A DNA stretch of 5,880 nt from a bacterium (GCA_030671645.1 DAOVHV010000075.1:1-5880), one strand, 5' to 3'. Numbered from the stretch's first letter, positions 1-5,880 are shown. Program-made: numbers and translations. The notes: a model not told the origin generated them from the sequence alone.

Positions 1-1724
1 AAGGTCGATCCGCCGATGAACTCGCGCAGGATCGAATTGGACGGGATTTTGTCAGCCGGCAGCGGCTCGAACCATCGCAGTAAGGACAACAAACGATCGG
101 CTTCCACGCGCATGGATGGATCCCGGATCTGCAGAAGGTGCGACTCCACGAACGGTTTCAGCACCGCCAATTCGTAGCTCAAGGCCGAATTGAACATCAC
201 ATCGGCTTCTTCTTGATACGGGAAGATGTAGTTCTTCTCACCCCGCCGCACGTTGTCCCACATCTTGAGCGTGTCTTCGGCCGGATAGCCGCGGAATACG
301 GCGTCGCGCACGATGCGGCGAATGAGTCGTGTATCGGTGGTGGAAACACGGTTGTGAGCGTCCAAATTCAGCTGCGTCAGTGCTGAGACGAAGATACGCA
401 CGCCGATATCGGTCGGCGCCCCCCCCAGGATGTCGGGATTGAGCCCGTGAATGCCTTCAACCAGCAGAATCTGCCCTGGGGCCAGCTGAATGGTCGGACC
501 GGCCTCTCGTTCGCCTGTGAGGAAGTTGAAGTGCGGCAACGTCACGGCTTCCCCTCCCACTAGCCGGTGCAGATGATCCTGTAGCAAGGGAATGTCCATG
601 GCGCTGGGCGCATCCAGGTCGATGTCGTCGCCGTATTTCTCCAGCATGAGGGATCGCGGGTTGAAGTATTCGTCCATGCCCAATGGATACAGCTGCAGGC
701 CTGAGGCCAACAACTGAATGGCCAACCGCTTGGCGAACGTCGTCTTGCCAGACGACGACGGCCCGGCCACAAAGATCAGGCGAGCACCCTTTGCGTGCTT
801 CCGCTTCAACGTAGAGGCAATCTCAGCAATGCGCTTCTCATGCAGGGCCTCGGAGATGAGGATGATCTGGTCGATGCGTTCCGAGCGAATGGCCTGATTG
901 AGAGACCCGACATCGCGGACCCCGATCAGCTTGAGCCATTGCCCGTATTCGTCAAAGATCCTTCGCAATGCTCTGAATTTCACGTTGGGAACGAGTCGGG
1001 TGGAATCCTCTCTTCTGGGAAACCGCAGCACGAACCCGCCTTCGCACGGTTCGATACCGAACGTCTTGAGCACACAGGTGGAGGACACCATGTAGCCGTG
1101 GAAATAGTCGGCCATGCCGTTGAGCTCGTAGAGGTGATAGTGGCTTTCGGTTAACGATGCCACCAGCTGTTCTTTATCGAAATCGCCATGCCGCCGAAAA
1201 ACTTCCTTCGCTTCTTCCATGGTCACGCGTTTGCGCAGGATAGGCAGGTCTGCAGCCACCAACTCCTTCATGCGGGTCTTGATCGTCTTCAGCTCGTCGT
1301 TGCTGAACGGTTCGTGTTCCTTGAGATGGCAGACATAGCCGCCGTAAGGCACCGAATAATCAATGTGGACACGGACATCCGGGAACAACTCGCGCACCAC
1401 GATGACGAGCAAGAACGATAGGCTGCGTGCGTAGATGCGGGCACCGTCGGAGTCGGAGAGGAAGACCGGTTGAACATCTACATCCCACAACACAGGTCGC
1501 GAAGACTCCACCAGTTTTCCATCGATGACGGCGGCGACCGGTTGGTTGTCGGGATCGTAGGCGACGCGAAAAACCCGCATCAAGGGTGCTCCGCGTTCGA
1601 ACTCGAACACCCGCTCGTCGGGAAGCTGAATCTGGACGGTCGGGCGCAATGCGGCCTGCCGCACCCCGGAACCCTCACTCCTCAAATCATCTCTGTTAGT
1701 CGACTGCTTGTTCGATTGATCCAT
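1..1724 (-). CDS. udk: Nucleoside (uridine-like) kinase with N-terminal ThrRS-like region; 3' end cut by window edge
   Basis: This is a cytoplasmic P-loop kinase of the uridine kinase/phosphoribulokinase family, expected to phosphorylate a nucleoside with NTP; the true substrate is not provable from sequence. 574 codons are visible. Residues about 28-90 look like a TGS domain. Residues about 95-225 resemble the second additional domain of threonyl-tRNA synthetase (RELFPDVRVHIDY at 111-123, MADYFHGYMVSSTC at 204-217). The kinase domain begins near 315: Walker A GPSSSGKTT at 321-329, MDEYF with D351, the uridine-kinase-like DLDAPSAMD at 369-377, LLVEGIHGLNPD (E423) at 420-431, and RRIVRD at 469-474. 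The visible end, ILREFIGGST, matches the usual C-terminus of this long kinase form, so only a few residues are missing. The ATG at 1724 lies three bases after the acuC stop with a good AAGGAA six bases upstream, implying translational coupling. The family call is firm; the symbol is by family. Confidence 0.9.
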   Translation of the reverse strand, partial: MDQSNKQSTNRDDLRSEGSGVRQAALRPTVQIQLPDERVFEFERGAPLMRVFRVAYDPDNQPVAAVIDGKLVESSRPVLWDVDVQPVFLSDSDGARIYARSLSFLLVIVVRELFPDVRVHIDYSVPYGGYVCHLKEHEPFSNDELKTIKTRMKELVAADLPILRKRVTMEEAKEVFRRHGDFDKEQLVASLTESHYHLYELNGMADYFHGYMVSSTCVLKTFGIEPCEGGFVLRFPRREDSTRLVPNVKFRALRRIFDEYGQWLKLIGVRDVGSLNQAIRSERIDQIILISEALHEKRIAEIASTLKRKHAKGARLIFVAGPSSSGKTTFAKRLAIQLLASGLQLYPLGMDEYFNPRSLMLEKYGDDIDLDAPSAMDIPLLQDHLHRLVGGEAVTLPHFNFLTGEREAGPTIQLAPGQILLVEGIHGLNPDILGGAPTDIGVRIFVSALTQLNLDAHNRVSTTDTRLIRRIVRDAVFRGYPAEDTLKMWDNVRRGEKNYIFPYQEEADVMFNSALSYELAVLKPFVESHLLQIRDPSMRVEADRLLSLLRWFEPLPADKIPSNSILREFIGGST

Positions 1725-1736
1725 ATCCTATTCCTT
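1725..1736 (-). promoter_or_regulatory. Ribosome binding site of the nucleoside kinase gene
   Basis: Reading the minus strand, AAGGAA (1736-1731) precedes the ATG at 1724 by six bases. It is embedded in the last codons of acuC, whose TAG stop occupies 1730-1728. Ribosomes finishing acuC would terminate directly over this start, so re-initiation or coupling is likely. Confidence 0.7.
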
Positions 1737-2849
1737 CAATCTTGCCGTCACCCGTTTCCGCAAGTACTCCACGGTCGTATCCAGATCGGATAACACATGA
1801 TCCGGTGAAGATGTCAACTCGCCGGAACCGCGCAGCCGCGAGGCTGCCACGCCATAAACAGCGGCCTCGGTCATCCATGATGCTGGAATTTCGTCGGCCA
1901 ACTCTCGATCCATCATCGTGGCCCAGGCCATCGTCCAGGCACGCACAACATTGGCAATATCGTATCCTCCTCCACCAAGCGCAATCCAGGGTAGATCGAG
2001 CGATCGGAACGCCTTGAGACAGCGTTCGAAGCCCGTCAGGGACAGCCGTAGATTGGCCACCACATCGCCGAGCACGGCGTCTGAACCCAATTGGGTTACC
2101 AACACGTCGGGGTGATAGGCTTTCAGCAGCGGAAGGATGATGGCGTCGAATGCTCGTTCGTAGGCATCGTCCCCCGCTCCGGGGGCCAGCGGAATGTTGA
2201 CGGCATAACCGGCTCCCTCTCCCTCCCCGATCTCGTTGACAAACCCACTCCCCGGAAAAATCGTCCGCCCCGATTGATGGATGGAGATCGTCAAGACATC
2301 GGAGTTCCCGTAGAACGCGTGTTCGACGCCGTCGCCATGATGGGCATCGATGTCCACATACGCCACTCGCTTCCCTGCATTCGTGAGTGCTTGGATAGCC
2401 AGGACGGCATCGTTAATGTGGCAAAAGCCGGACGCTCTCGACGGCATAGCGTGGTGCAGACCGCCGGACATGTTAAAGGCGCGAGTGGTGTTTCCGCTGA
2501 GGATCATTTCGGCACAAACGATCGATGCGCCGGCAACGGACATGGCCCAGTCATAAACACCGGGGAACACGGGATTATCGGAATTTCCAAGCCCGTAAGA
2601 GAAGACGTTGGCCGTCCACGTTCCTTCGCTGGCAAGGCGCAGGCGCTCCAAGTATCCCTGGGTATGGAATCCCAGCGCTTCGGAATCGCCGGCCATGCGC
2701 GGTTCCAATACCGTAACGTCGTCCGTTCCCGTCAACTTGTAGGCTTCGATCAAATTGTACGCCAGTCCGAGACGGTGGATCTTGAATGGATGATAAGCGC
2801 CAAAGTCGTATTGCAGCAGCGATCTCGGGTCAATCAAACAATGGTTCAC
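1728..2849 (-). CDS. acuC: AcuC-type deacetylase, histone deacetylase superfamily
   Basis: This is a zinc-dependent cytoplasmic deacetylase of the class I-like AcuC group. In Bacillus, AcuC removes acetyl groups from lysines of acetyl-CoA synthetase; the substrate here is unknown. With a GTG start at 2849 the protein is 373 residues, about the usual AcuC length. All key motifs are visible: the tandem histidines H132-H133 in SGGLHHAM, GFCHIND at 141-147, and DIDAHHGDG at 166-174 with presumed zinc ligands D168 and H170. The third zinc ligand is D257 in QLGSDAVLGD, and the catalytic tyrosine is Y296 in GGGGYD. The conserved N-terminal match (YDFGAYHPFKIHR, 14-26) starts just after the chosen start, which has GAGG four bases upstream. 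The frame stays open back to an ATG at 3017, but that extension would overlap the upstream lipoprotein gene by 110 bases and has no family resemblance. The neighbours contain no acs or acuA, so the in vivo target cannot be inferred. Confidence 0.93.
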   Translation of the reverse strand: MNHCLIDPRSLLQYDFGAYHPFKIHRLGLAYNLIEAYKLTGTDDVTVLEPRMAGDSEALGFHTQGYLERLRLASEGTWTANVFSYGLGNSDNPVFPGVYDWAMSVAGASIVCAEMILSGNTTRAFNMSGGLHHAMPSRASGFCHINDAVLAIQALTNAGKRVAYVDIDAHHGDGVEHAFYGNSDVLTISIHQSGRTIFPGSGFVNEIGEGEGAGYAVNIPLAPGAGDDAYERAFDAIILPLLKAYHPDVLVTQLGSDAVLGDVVANLRLSLTGFERCLKAFRSLDLPWIALGGGGYDIANVVRAWTMAWATMMDRELADEIPASWMTEAAVYGVAASRLRGSGELTSSPDHVLSDLDTTVEYLRKRVTARLKE

Positions 2850-2857
2850 TGGTCCTC
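2850..2857 (-). promoter_or_regulatory. Ribosome binding site deciding the GTG start of acuC
   Basis: On the minus strand GAGG (2857-2854) stands four bases before the GTG at 2849. The 58-base gap back to the lipoprotein stop (2850-2907) is strongly purine-rich on this strand and carries two related motifs, GGAAAGAGGC (2895-2886) and GGAAGAGGC (2872-2864). No hairpin terminator is visible in this gap, so the lipoprotein and acuC are probably co-transcribed. Confidence 0.6.
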
Positions 2858-2907
2858 GCTTTTGCCTCTTCCGGGTCTTTTCCAGGCCTCTTTCCGAAGA
2901 ATCGGTT

Positions 2908-3912
2908 TCACGAATTAGGGAACGACCATAGCTCCGCCAGGTCGTCTTCGTCAAGGCCCCACGGATCGCAACCGAGGGCGAAGGCACCCTGGTCAACCGC
3001 CGTTTCAGCCAGCACAAACGTACAGTCGTCCCATTCGAATGCCGTGACCTCGCCTGAGCATTCCAAATCGGCTAGGGCGCGATTAGGGATGGCGACAAAC
3101 GCCAGCACGTGATCGGGAGTACCGTCGTCATCGGTATCAACGAACGCCAGCTTGCACGGAATGCTCATCGCTCGTAGCAGGCTCACGAAGAGGATGGCGG
3201 TGTCTTCGCAATCGCCGTAGCCATCGGCCAACGTTTCCAGCGGATAGAAGGGATGCTCGGTCCCGGGAGGATCGGCTTGATAGCGGATGGCTCCCTGTAC
3301 AAAAGCCAGCGCCTCGTGAATGAAATCGTCGTCATCCTGGCCGACGCGGTTCCAAAGCCCGATGGCGTAGTCCTTGATGGTGGGATCGTCCTGCGAATCG
3401 ATGACGTAGTCGCCATACAGATAATTGTCTACGTGCGGAATGCGCTGGCGGCCTTTGTACGTCTGATAGAGATCGTAGGGAATGAGCAGTTCCCACACCC
3501 TCGGCTCGCCGTCGCGCTCCCATTCGAATCGACGCAGCATGTAGCCGTCGGGAATCGATCGTACGACGATAGAAACGGTTTTCGTGATCGCTTCTCCCTC
3601 GGGATCGATGACAGTGACGCGGGCTTGGTAACCTCCCTCGCTCCGATACGAATACGTGACCGTCGATCCGACCGCCGTCTCCCCGTCGCCGAAATCCCAC
3701 TGAATCGTCAAGGCCTTGCCCTCAGGATCGAACGATTCCGAGGCATTGAAAACTACGTCCAACGGCGCGTAGCCTTCACGCGGCAGCACTTCGAGAACAA
3801 GGACAGGCGGGAGATTCGACACCGGGAATAGACACCCAGCCAGTCCGAGACAAAGCAAAAGGCCGACCGCTAACAGCATGTTTCTGAATCGGGAACCCTT
3901 ATTCATCCTCAT
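2908..3912 (-). CDS. PKD-domain lipoprotein with transglutaminase-like cysteine domain
   Basis: This is a 334-residue exported lipoprotein of unknown function. Residues 1-26 form a lipoprotein signal: a basic n-region, a hydrophobic stretch and the lipobox LAGC, with C27 as the lipidated cysteine. L28 follows rather than Asp, which favours the outer membrane. Residues about 35-118 are a PKD (immunoglobulin-like) domain, with the typical WDFGDGE at 72-78 and a Y-rich strand ending VTVID. Residues about 180-310 resemble the transglutaminase-like/papain-fold superfamily: the catalytic cysteine is C235 in GYGDCEDTA and the histidine is H268 in DHVLAFV. E303 in LAETA is a possible third member. 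A DxDxDGxxD sequence at 259-267 abuts the histidine. C253, C285, C297 and C315 could form disulfides. Such proteins may act as peptidases or amide-cleaving or crosslinking enzymes; the substrate is unknown. It is the first gene of the leftward operon. ATG 3912 or the ATG two codons later (3906) are both possible starts. Confidence 0.85.
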   Translation of the reverse strand: MRMNKGSRFRNMLLAVGLLLCLGLAGCLFPVSNLPPVLVLEVLPREGYAPLDVVFNASESFDPEGKALTIQWDFGDGETAVGSTVTYSYRSEGGYQARVTVIDPEGEAITKTVSIVVRSIPDGYMLRRFEWERDGEPRVWELLIPYDLYQTYKGRQRIPHVDNYLYGDYVIDSQDDPTIKDYAIGLWNRVGQDDDDFIHEALAFVQGAIRYQADPPGTEHPFYPLETLADGYGDCEDTAILFVSLLRAMSIPCKLAFVDTDDDGTPDHVLAFVAIPNRALADLECSGEVTAFEWDDCTFVLAETAVDQGAFALGCDPWGLDEDDLAELWSFPNS

Positions 3913-3921
3913 CGCCGGTCG

Positions 3922-3950
3922 ATTGTAGATCCTTTAGGGACGCGACTCAA
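3922..3950 (-). promoter_or_regulatory. Probable sigma-70-type promoter of the leftward operon
   Basis: On the minus strand TTGAGT (3950-3945) and TACAAT (3927-3922) are separated by exactly 17 bases; matches to consensus are 4/6 and 5/6. Transcription would start near 3915, only about three bases before the ATG at 3912. No good Shine-Dalgarno sequence lies at normal spacing, so the transcript would be nearly leaderless. This is read by eye and rests on consensus only. Confidence 0.5.
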
Positions 3951-3952
3951 TG

Positions 3953-3981
3953 TCGGAATCCGTTCCTGTTGTACATTCCGA
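3953..3981. promoter_or_regulatory. Operator-like inverted repeat between the divergent promoters
   Basis: TCGGAAT (3953-3959) and ATTCCGA (3975-3981) form a perfect 7-bp inverted repeat with a 15-base spacer; arm centres are 22 bases apart, about two helical turns. A smaller symmetric GGAA-N4-TTCC (3955-3966) overlaps the left arm. The element lies in the stretch between the two proposed -35 boxes, where one dimeric regulator could affect both operons. The regulator is unknown, and chance symmetry in AT/GC-mixed DNA cannot be excluded. Confidence 0.4.
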
Positions 3982-4009
3982 GGATTTCACCCGTTGACCC
4001 AGGATTTCA
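3978..4009 (+). repeat. Near-perfect 12-bp direct repeat with 20-base period flanking the trkA -35 box
   Basis: CCGAGGATTTCA (3978-3989) is repeated as CCCAGGATTTCA (3998-4009), 11 of 12 bases identical, the core AGGATTTCA being exact. The copies are 20 bases apart, so they lie on nearly the same helix face. One lies just upstream of the proposed TTGACC box; the other overlaps its last two bases and extends into the promoter spacer. The arrangement would suit a regulator that binds direct repeats, but the function is inferred. Confidence 0.45.
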
Positions 4010-4022
4010 TCTATGCTACCAT
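3994..4022 (+). promoter_or_regulatory. Probable extended -10 promoter of the trkA-trkH operon
   Basis: TTGACC (3994-3999, 5/6 to consensus) is followed after 17 bases by TACCAT (4017-4022, 4/6). A TG at 4014-4015, one base before the -10, gives an extended -10 element. The transcript would begin near 4029, leaving a short leader that contains the ribosome binding site. This placement argues against the in-frame ATG at 4013, which would lie upstream of the transcription start. Confidence 0.55.
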
Positions 4023-4032
4023 CGGACGCGCC

Positions 4033-4040
4033 AAGGGGGG
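4033..4040 (+). promoter_or_regulatory. Ribosome binding site deciding the trkA start
   Basis: AAGGGGGG at 4033-4040 lies five bases before the ATG at 4046. It is a strong anti-16S match at good spacing and sits just inside the proposed short leader. It supports 4046 over the longer in-frame start at 4013, which has no comparable site. Confidence 0.7.
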
Positions 4041-4045
4041 CTTTA

Positions 4046-4714
4046 ATGTATATGATCATTGTGGGGGCGGGCAGTATTGGCACCAGCTTGATCGATATCG
4101 CCGTCTACGAGAAGAACAACGTTGTGCTCATCGATGCGAATGCGGACCGCGCCCGAGAAGTCAGCACCAAATACGACATCACCGTGCTCAGCGGAAACGC
4201 CACCTCCGCGGATACCGTTCGCGAAGCGGGCGCCGACCGAGCCGATGCGCTGATCGTCACCACGTCCGATGACGCCGTGAACCTGATGGTGGTTTCCATC
4301 GCCGCCAGCTTGGACATCCCGTCCATCGTCTCGGTGGTCAACGAAACCGAGCACGCCGACTTTTTCCGCAGGTTGGGCGCTAACGTGATGGAGAACCCGG
4401 AAGATGTGGTGGCCCAACATCTGTACAACGCAGTCAAACAGCCCAATGTGCAGGACTTCGCCTTGCTTCCCCAGGGCGCTCAGATTTTCCGGCTTCAGAT
4501 TACGGGAGAATCCCCTTTGGCTAATCGCTCCATTGCCGACAACATTCAACGAGGCACCATCCCCGAGTCCATTCGTGTGCTGGCCATCGCCCGCGAAGAC
4601 GAAGACACGCAATCCATTGCCATGGGCGATTCCATTTTGGCTGAGGGCGACATCCTGACCCTGTTCTCGCTGCAACGGGTCAACGATGACGTGATCGAGA
4701 AACTGGTGGGATGA
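4046..4714 (+). CDS. trkA: TrkA/KtrA-type RCK regulatory subunit of potassium uptake
   Basis: This is a 222-residue cytoplasmic nucleotide-binding protein that gates a Trk/Ktr potassium channel. The N-terminal RCK domain (about 1-135) begins MYMIIVGAGSIG, a Rossmann glycine motif GxGxxG at 7-12. D30 in VVLIDAN sits at the end of the second strand, where family members contact the nucleotide ribose. The C-terminal RCK_C domain runs from about 145 to 222 (QIFRLQITGESPLANRSI onward). There is a single RCK unit, so it has the size of KtrA rather than the tandem-RCK TrkA of Escherichia coli (about 458 residues). The start at 4046 is chosen for its ribosome binding site and because homology begins immediately. 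It overlaps the channel gene by ATGA, a strong sign of a co-translated pair. Whether the ligand is NAD(H) or ATP/ADP cannot be told from the sequence. Confidence 0.93.
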   Translation: MYMIIVGAGSIGTSLIDIAVYEKNNVVLIDANADRAREVSTKYDITVLSGNATSADTVREAGADRADALIVTTSDDAVNLMVVSIAASLDIPSIVSVVNETEHADFFRRLGANVMENPEDVVAQHLYNAVKQPNVQDFALLPQGAQIFRLQITGESPLANRSIADNIQRGTIPESIRVLAIAREDEDTQSIAMGDSILAEGDILTLFSLQRVNDDVIEKLVG

Positions 4715-5880
4715 GCCCTTCGATTTTCCGCGTCAGACAAGATCTATTCATCATCCTGCGGGACCTGGGATTGCTGATTCCCGTGGTGGGCCTGATGGCC
4801 CTGCTTTCGATGATCATTCCGCTCGTGTTCGGCGAATCCTTCGTGCTTGCCCCGTTGGCGATTACGGCCGGAATATCATTTGCACTGGGGGCCTTGTTGT
4901 ACTTCCCACTGCGCAAGGTGGCGGGGGATACCCAACTCAAGCACGGGTTGATCATCGCCGCGTTCGGATGGCTGTTGGTGGCCGCGTTGGGTTCCATGCC
5001 GTTCGTACTGACGGCGTTGATGATTGATCCGAGCGCATCCTCGGAAACGCTCCAATACTTCAAGGACCCGGCTAGCGCATTTTTCGAATCAATCTCCGGT
5101 TACACAGGCACAGGATTGACAATGACCGTTCGCGCCGATTTGCTGCCCAAGAGCCTCCAGTGGTGGCGTAGTTTCTCGGAATGGATCGGCGGCATGGGTG
5201 TGATCGTCCTTATGCTGGCGATTCTGGCCGGTCCGCGGCCGGGAGCGGCGGCGCACAGCCTGTATTACGCGGAAGCGCGCTCCGAGCGCATTCATCCCAG
5301 CATCAATTCAACCCTTCGCACGATGTGGTGGATCTTCCTGTTGTATACATTCATCAGCGTGGTGGCGCTGTGGGGCGCCGGTATGCCGATGTGGGAGTCC
5401 ATCAATCATGCCATGACCGGCATCTCCACCGGCGGATTCACCGTGACCGCCAATTCGATCGCGTCGTACGACAGCGTAGCGATCGAGTTGGTGTTGATTC
5501 CCATCATGCTGCTGGGCGCCATCAGTTTCGCCGTTCACTACGAGATGATGCGCGGCAAAGGCAGAATCCTGTGGCATGACTTCCAGACCCGCTGGTTCTT
5601 GCTGATAGCCTTGATCGGCGTTGCGATGTTGACTCTAGAGAACCTAGGCGTCATCGGTGGATTTCAATCTCTACGCGAGTCAGCGTTCCAATTTGTGTCC
5701 TCGATCACGTGTACAGGGTTCCAAACCGCCAATTTGGGGACCTGGAGCCCGACCGGCAAGCTGTTGCTGGCAGCGGCCATGTGCATCGGCGGCGCCGCCG
5801 GGTCGACCGCAGGCGGGATCAAGAGTATGCGCATGGTCATTCTGATGAAGGGCGTGCAGTGGCGCTTCCGCAAGATCGTG
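4711..5880 (+). CDS. trkH: TrkH-type potassium channel/uptake subunit, 3' end beyond the window
   Basis: This is an integral inner-membrane K+ translocating subunit of the Trk/Ktr/HKT superfamily. The 390 visible codons compare with about 480-490 for TrkH, so roughly the last hundred residues, including the fourth pore domain, are missing. Membrane segments are visible near 14-40, 46-67, 78-104, 157-174, 204-223, 257-277, 294-314 and 349-363. Pore-loop selectivity motifs are SGYTGTGLT (129-137), GISTGGFT (237-244) and TCTGFQTAN (333-341). The glycine-rich GGAAGSTAGGIK (360-371) corresponds to the intramembrane gating loop of the third domain. Two extra N-terminal helices before the first pore loop (near residue 130) favour TrkH over the shorter KtrB. 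The ATG overlaps the trkA stop by four bases, so its translation is coupled to that of its regulatory partner. The reading frame is clean to the edge. Confidence 0.93.
   Translation, partial: MSPSIFRVRQDLFIILRDLGLLIPVVGLMALLSMIIPLVFGESFVLAPLAITAGISFALGALLYFPLRKVAGDTQLKHGLIIAAFGWLLVAALGSMPFVLTALMIDPSASSETLQYFKDPASAFFESISGYTGTGLTMTVRADLLPKSLQWWRSFSEWIGGMGVIVLMLAILAGPRPGAAAHSLYYAEARSERIHPSINSTLRTMWWIFLLYTFISVVALWGAGMPMWESINHAMTGISTGGFTVTANSIASYDSVAIELVLIPIMLLGAISFAVHYEMMRGKGRILWHDFQTRWFLLIALIGVAMLTLENLGVIGGFQSLRESAFQFVSSITCTGFQTANLGTWSPTGKLLLAAAMCIGGAAGSTAGGIKSMRMVILMKGVQWRFRKIV

Noticed and set aside
795..1154. Plus-strand open frame of 119 codons
   Set aside because: It is antisense to the nucleoside kinase, which reads continuously with family motifs through this stretch.
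2850..2907. Possible terminator or separate promoter between the lipoprotein gene and acuC
   Set aside because: No stable hairpin followed by a T-run and no convincing -35/-10 pair could be read; the gap is simply purine-rich on the coding strand.
2091..2918. Plus-strand open frame of 275 codons
   Set aside because: It lies almost wholly antisense to acuC, whose catalytic motifs are intact. The translation shows no recognisable domain and there is no ribosome binding site, so it is a by-product of GC-rich codon use.
3253..3831. Plus-strand open frame of 192 codons
   Set aside because: It is antisense to the lipoprotein gene, whose signal peptide, PKD and catalytic motifs establish the coding strand.
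3994..4017. Alternative promoter reading TTGACC with TATGCT
   Set aside because: The spacer would be only 12 bases, too short for a sigma-70 promoter. TACCAT at a 17-base spacer with an extended -10 fits better.
4013..4045. Eleven-codon N-terminal extension of trkA from ATG 4013
   Set aside because: It has no ribosome binding site, would start upstream of the proposed transcription start, and precedes the point where Rossmann-fold homology begins.
4043..4675. Minus-strand open frame of 210 codons
   Set aside because: It is antisense to trkA. The product is a low-complexity His/Gly/Asp-rich mixture typical of shadow frames, with no start signals.

Overview
The window holds five protein genes in two divergent operons, separated by a compact 133-base control region at 3913-4045. 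Both operons run off the window edges, so two of the five genes are partial. Base composition is GC-rich, with G/C-ending codons. Gene content and style are compatible with a Gram-negative, deep-branching environmental bacterium. Nitrospira or another Nitrospirota would fit, but this is an impression from the translated proteins, not a demonstrated placement. The Gram-negative inference rests mainly on a lipoprotein whose +2 residue is not Asp, which suggests outer-membrane sorting.

Leftward operon (minus strand, 3912 to beyond 1). First is a lipoprotein with a PKD domain and a transglutaminase-like cysteine domain (2908-3912). Next is an AcuC-type deacetylase of the histone-deacetylase superfamily with all recognisable catalytic residues intact (1728-2849, GTG start). 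Last is a nucleoside (uridine-like) kinase carrying an N-terminal threonyl-tRNA-synthetase-like region (1724 to beyond 1, only the last few residues missing). The deacetylase and kinase genes are separated by three bases, so they are probably translated together. The three products have no obvious shared pathway. The deacetylase suggests lysine-deacetylation control of metabolism, but no acetyl-CoA synthetase or acetyltransferase gene is in view.

Rightward operon (plus strand, 4046 to beyond 5880). A single-RCK, TrkA/KtrA-type regulatory subunit (4046-4714) overlaps by four bases (ATGA) the gene for a TrkH-type potassium channel (4711 to the edge, 390 codons visible). Together they form a gated K+ uptake system: the cytoplasmic RCK protein binds nucleotide and controls the membrane pore.

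Control region. A plausible sigma-70-type promoter can be read on each strand. TTGAGT-17-TACAAT drives the leftward operon, with an almost leaderless start. TTGACC-17-TACCAT with an extended -10 TG drives the rightward one. Between and around them lie a 7-bp inverted repeat with 15-base spacer and a near-perfect 12-bp direct repeat with a 20-base period. These are the most interesting unexplained structure here and could be a shared operator. No RNA genes, mobile elements, CRISPR arrays or terminators were seen. Apart from the control region, the window consists of recognisable, conserved families, and I found no clearly new multi-gene system.
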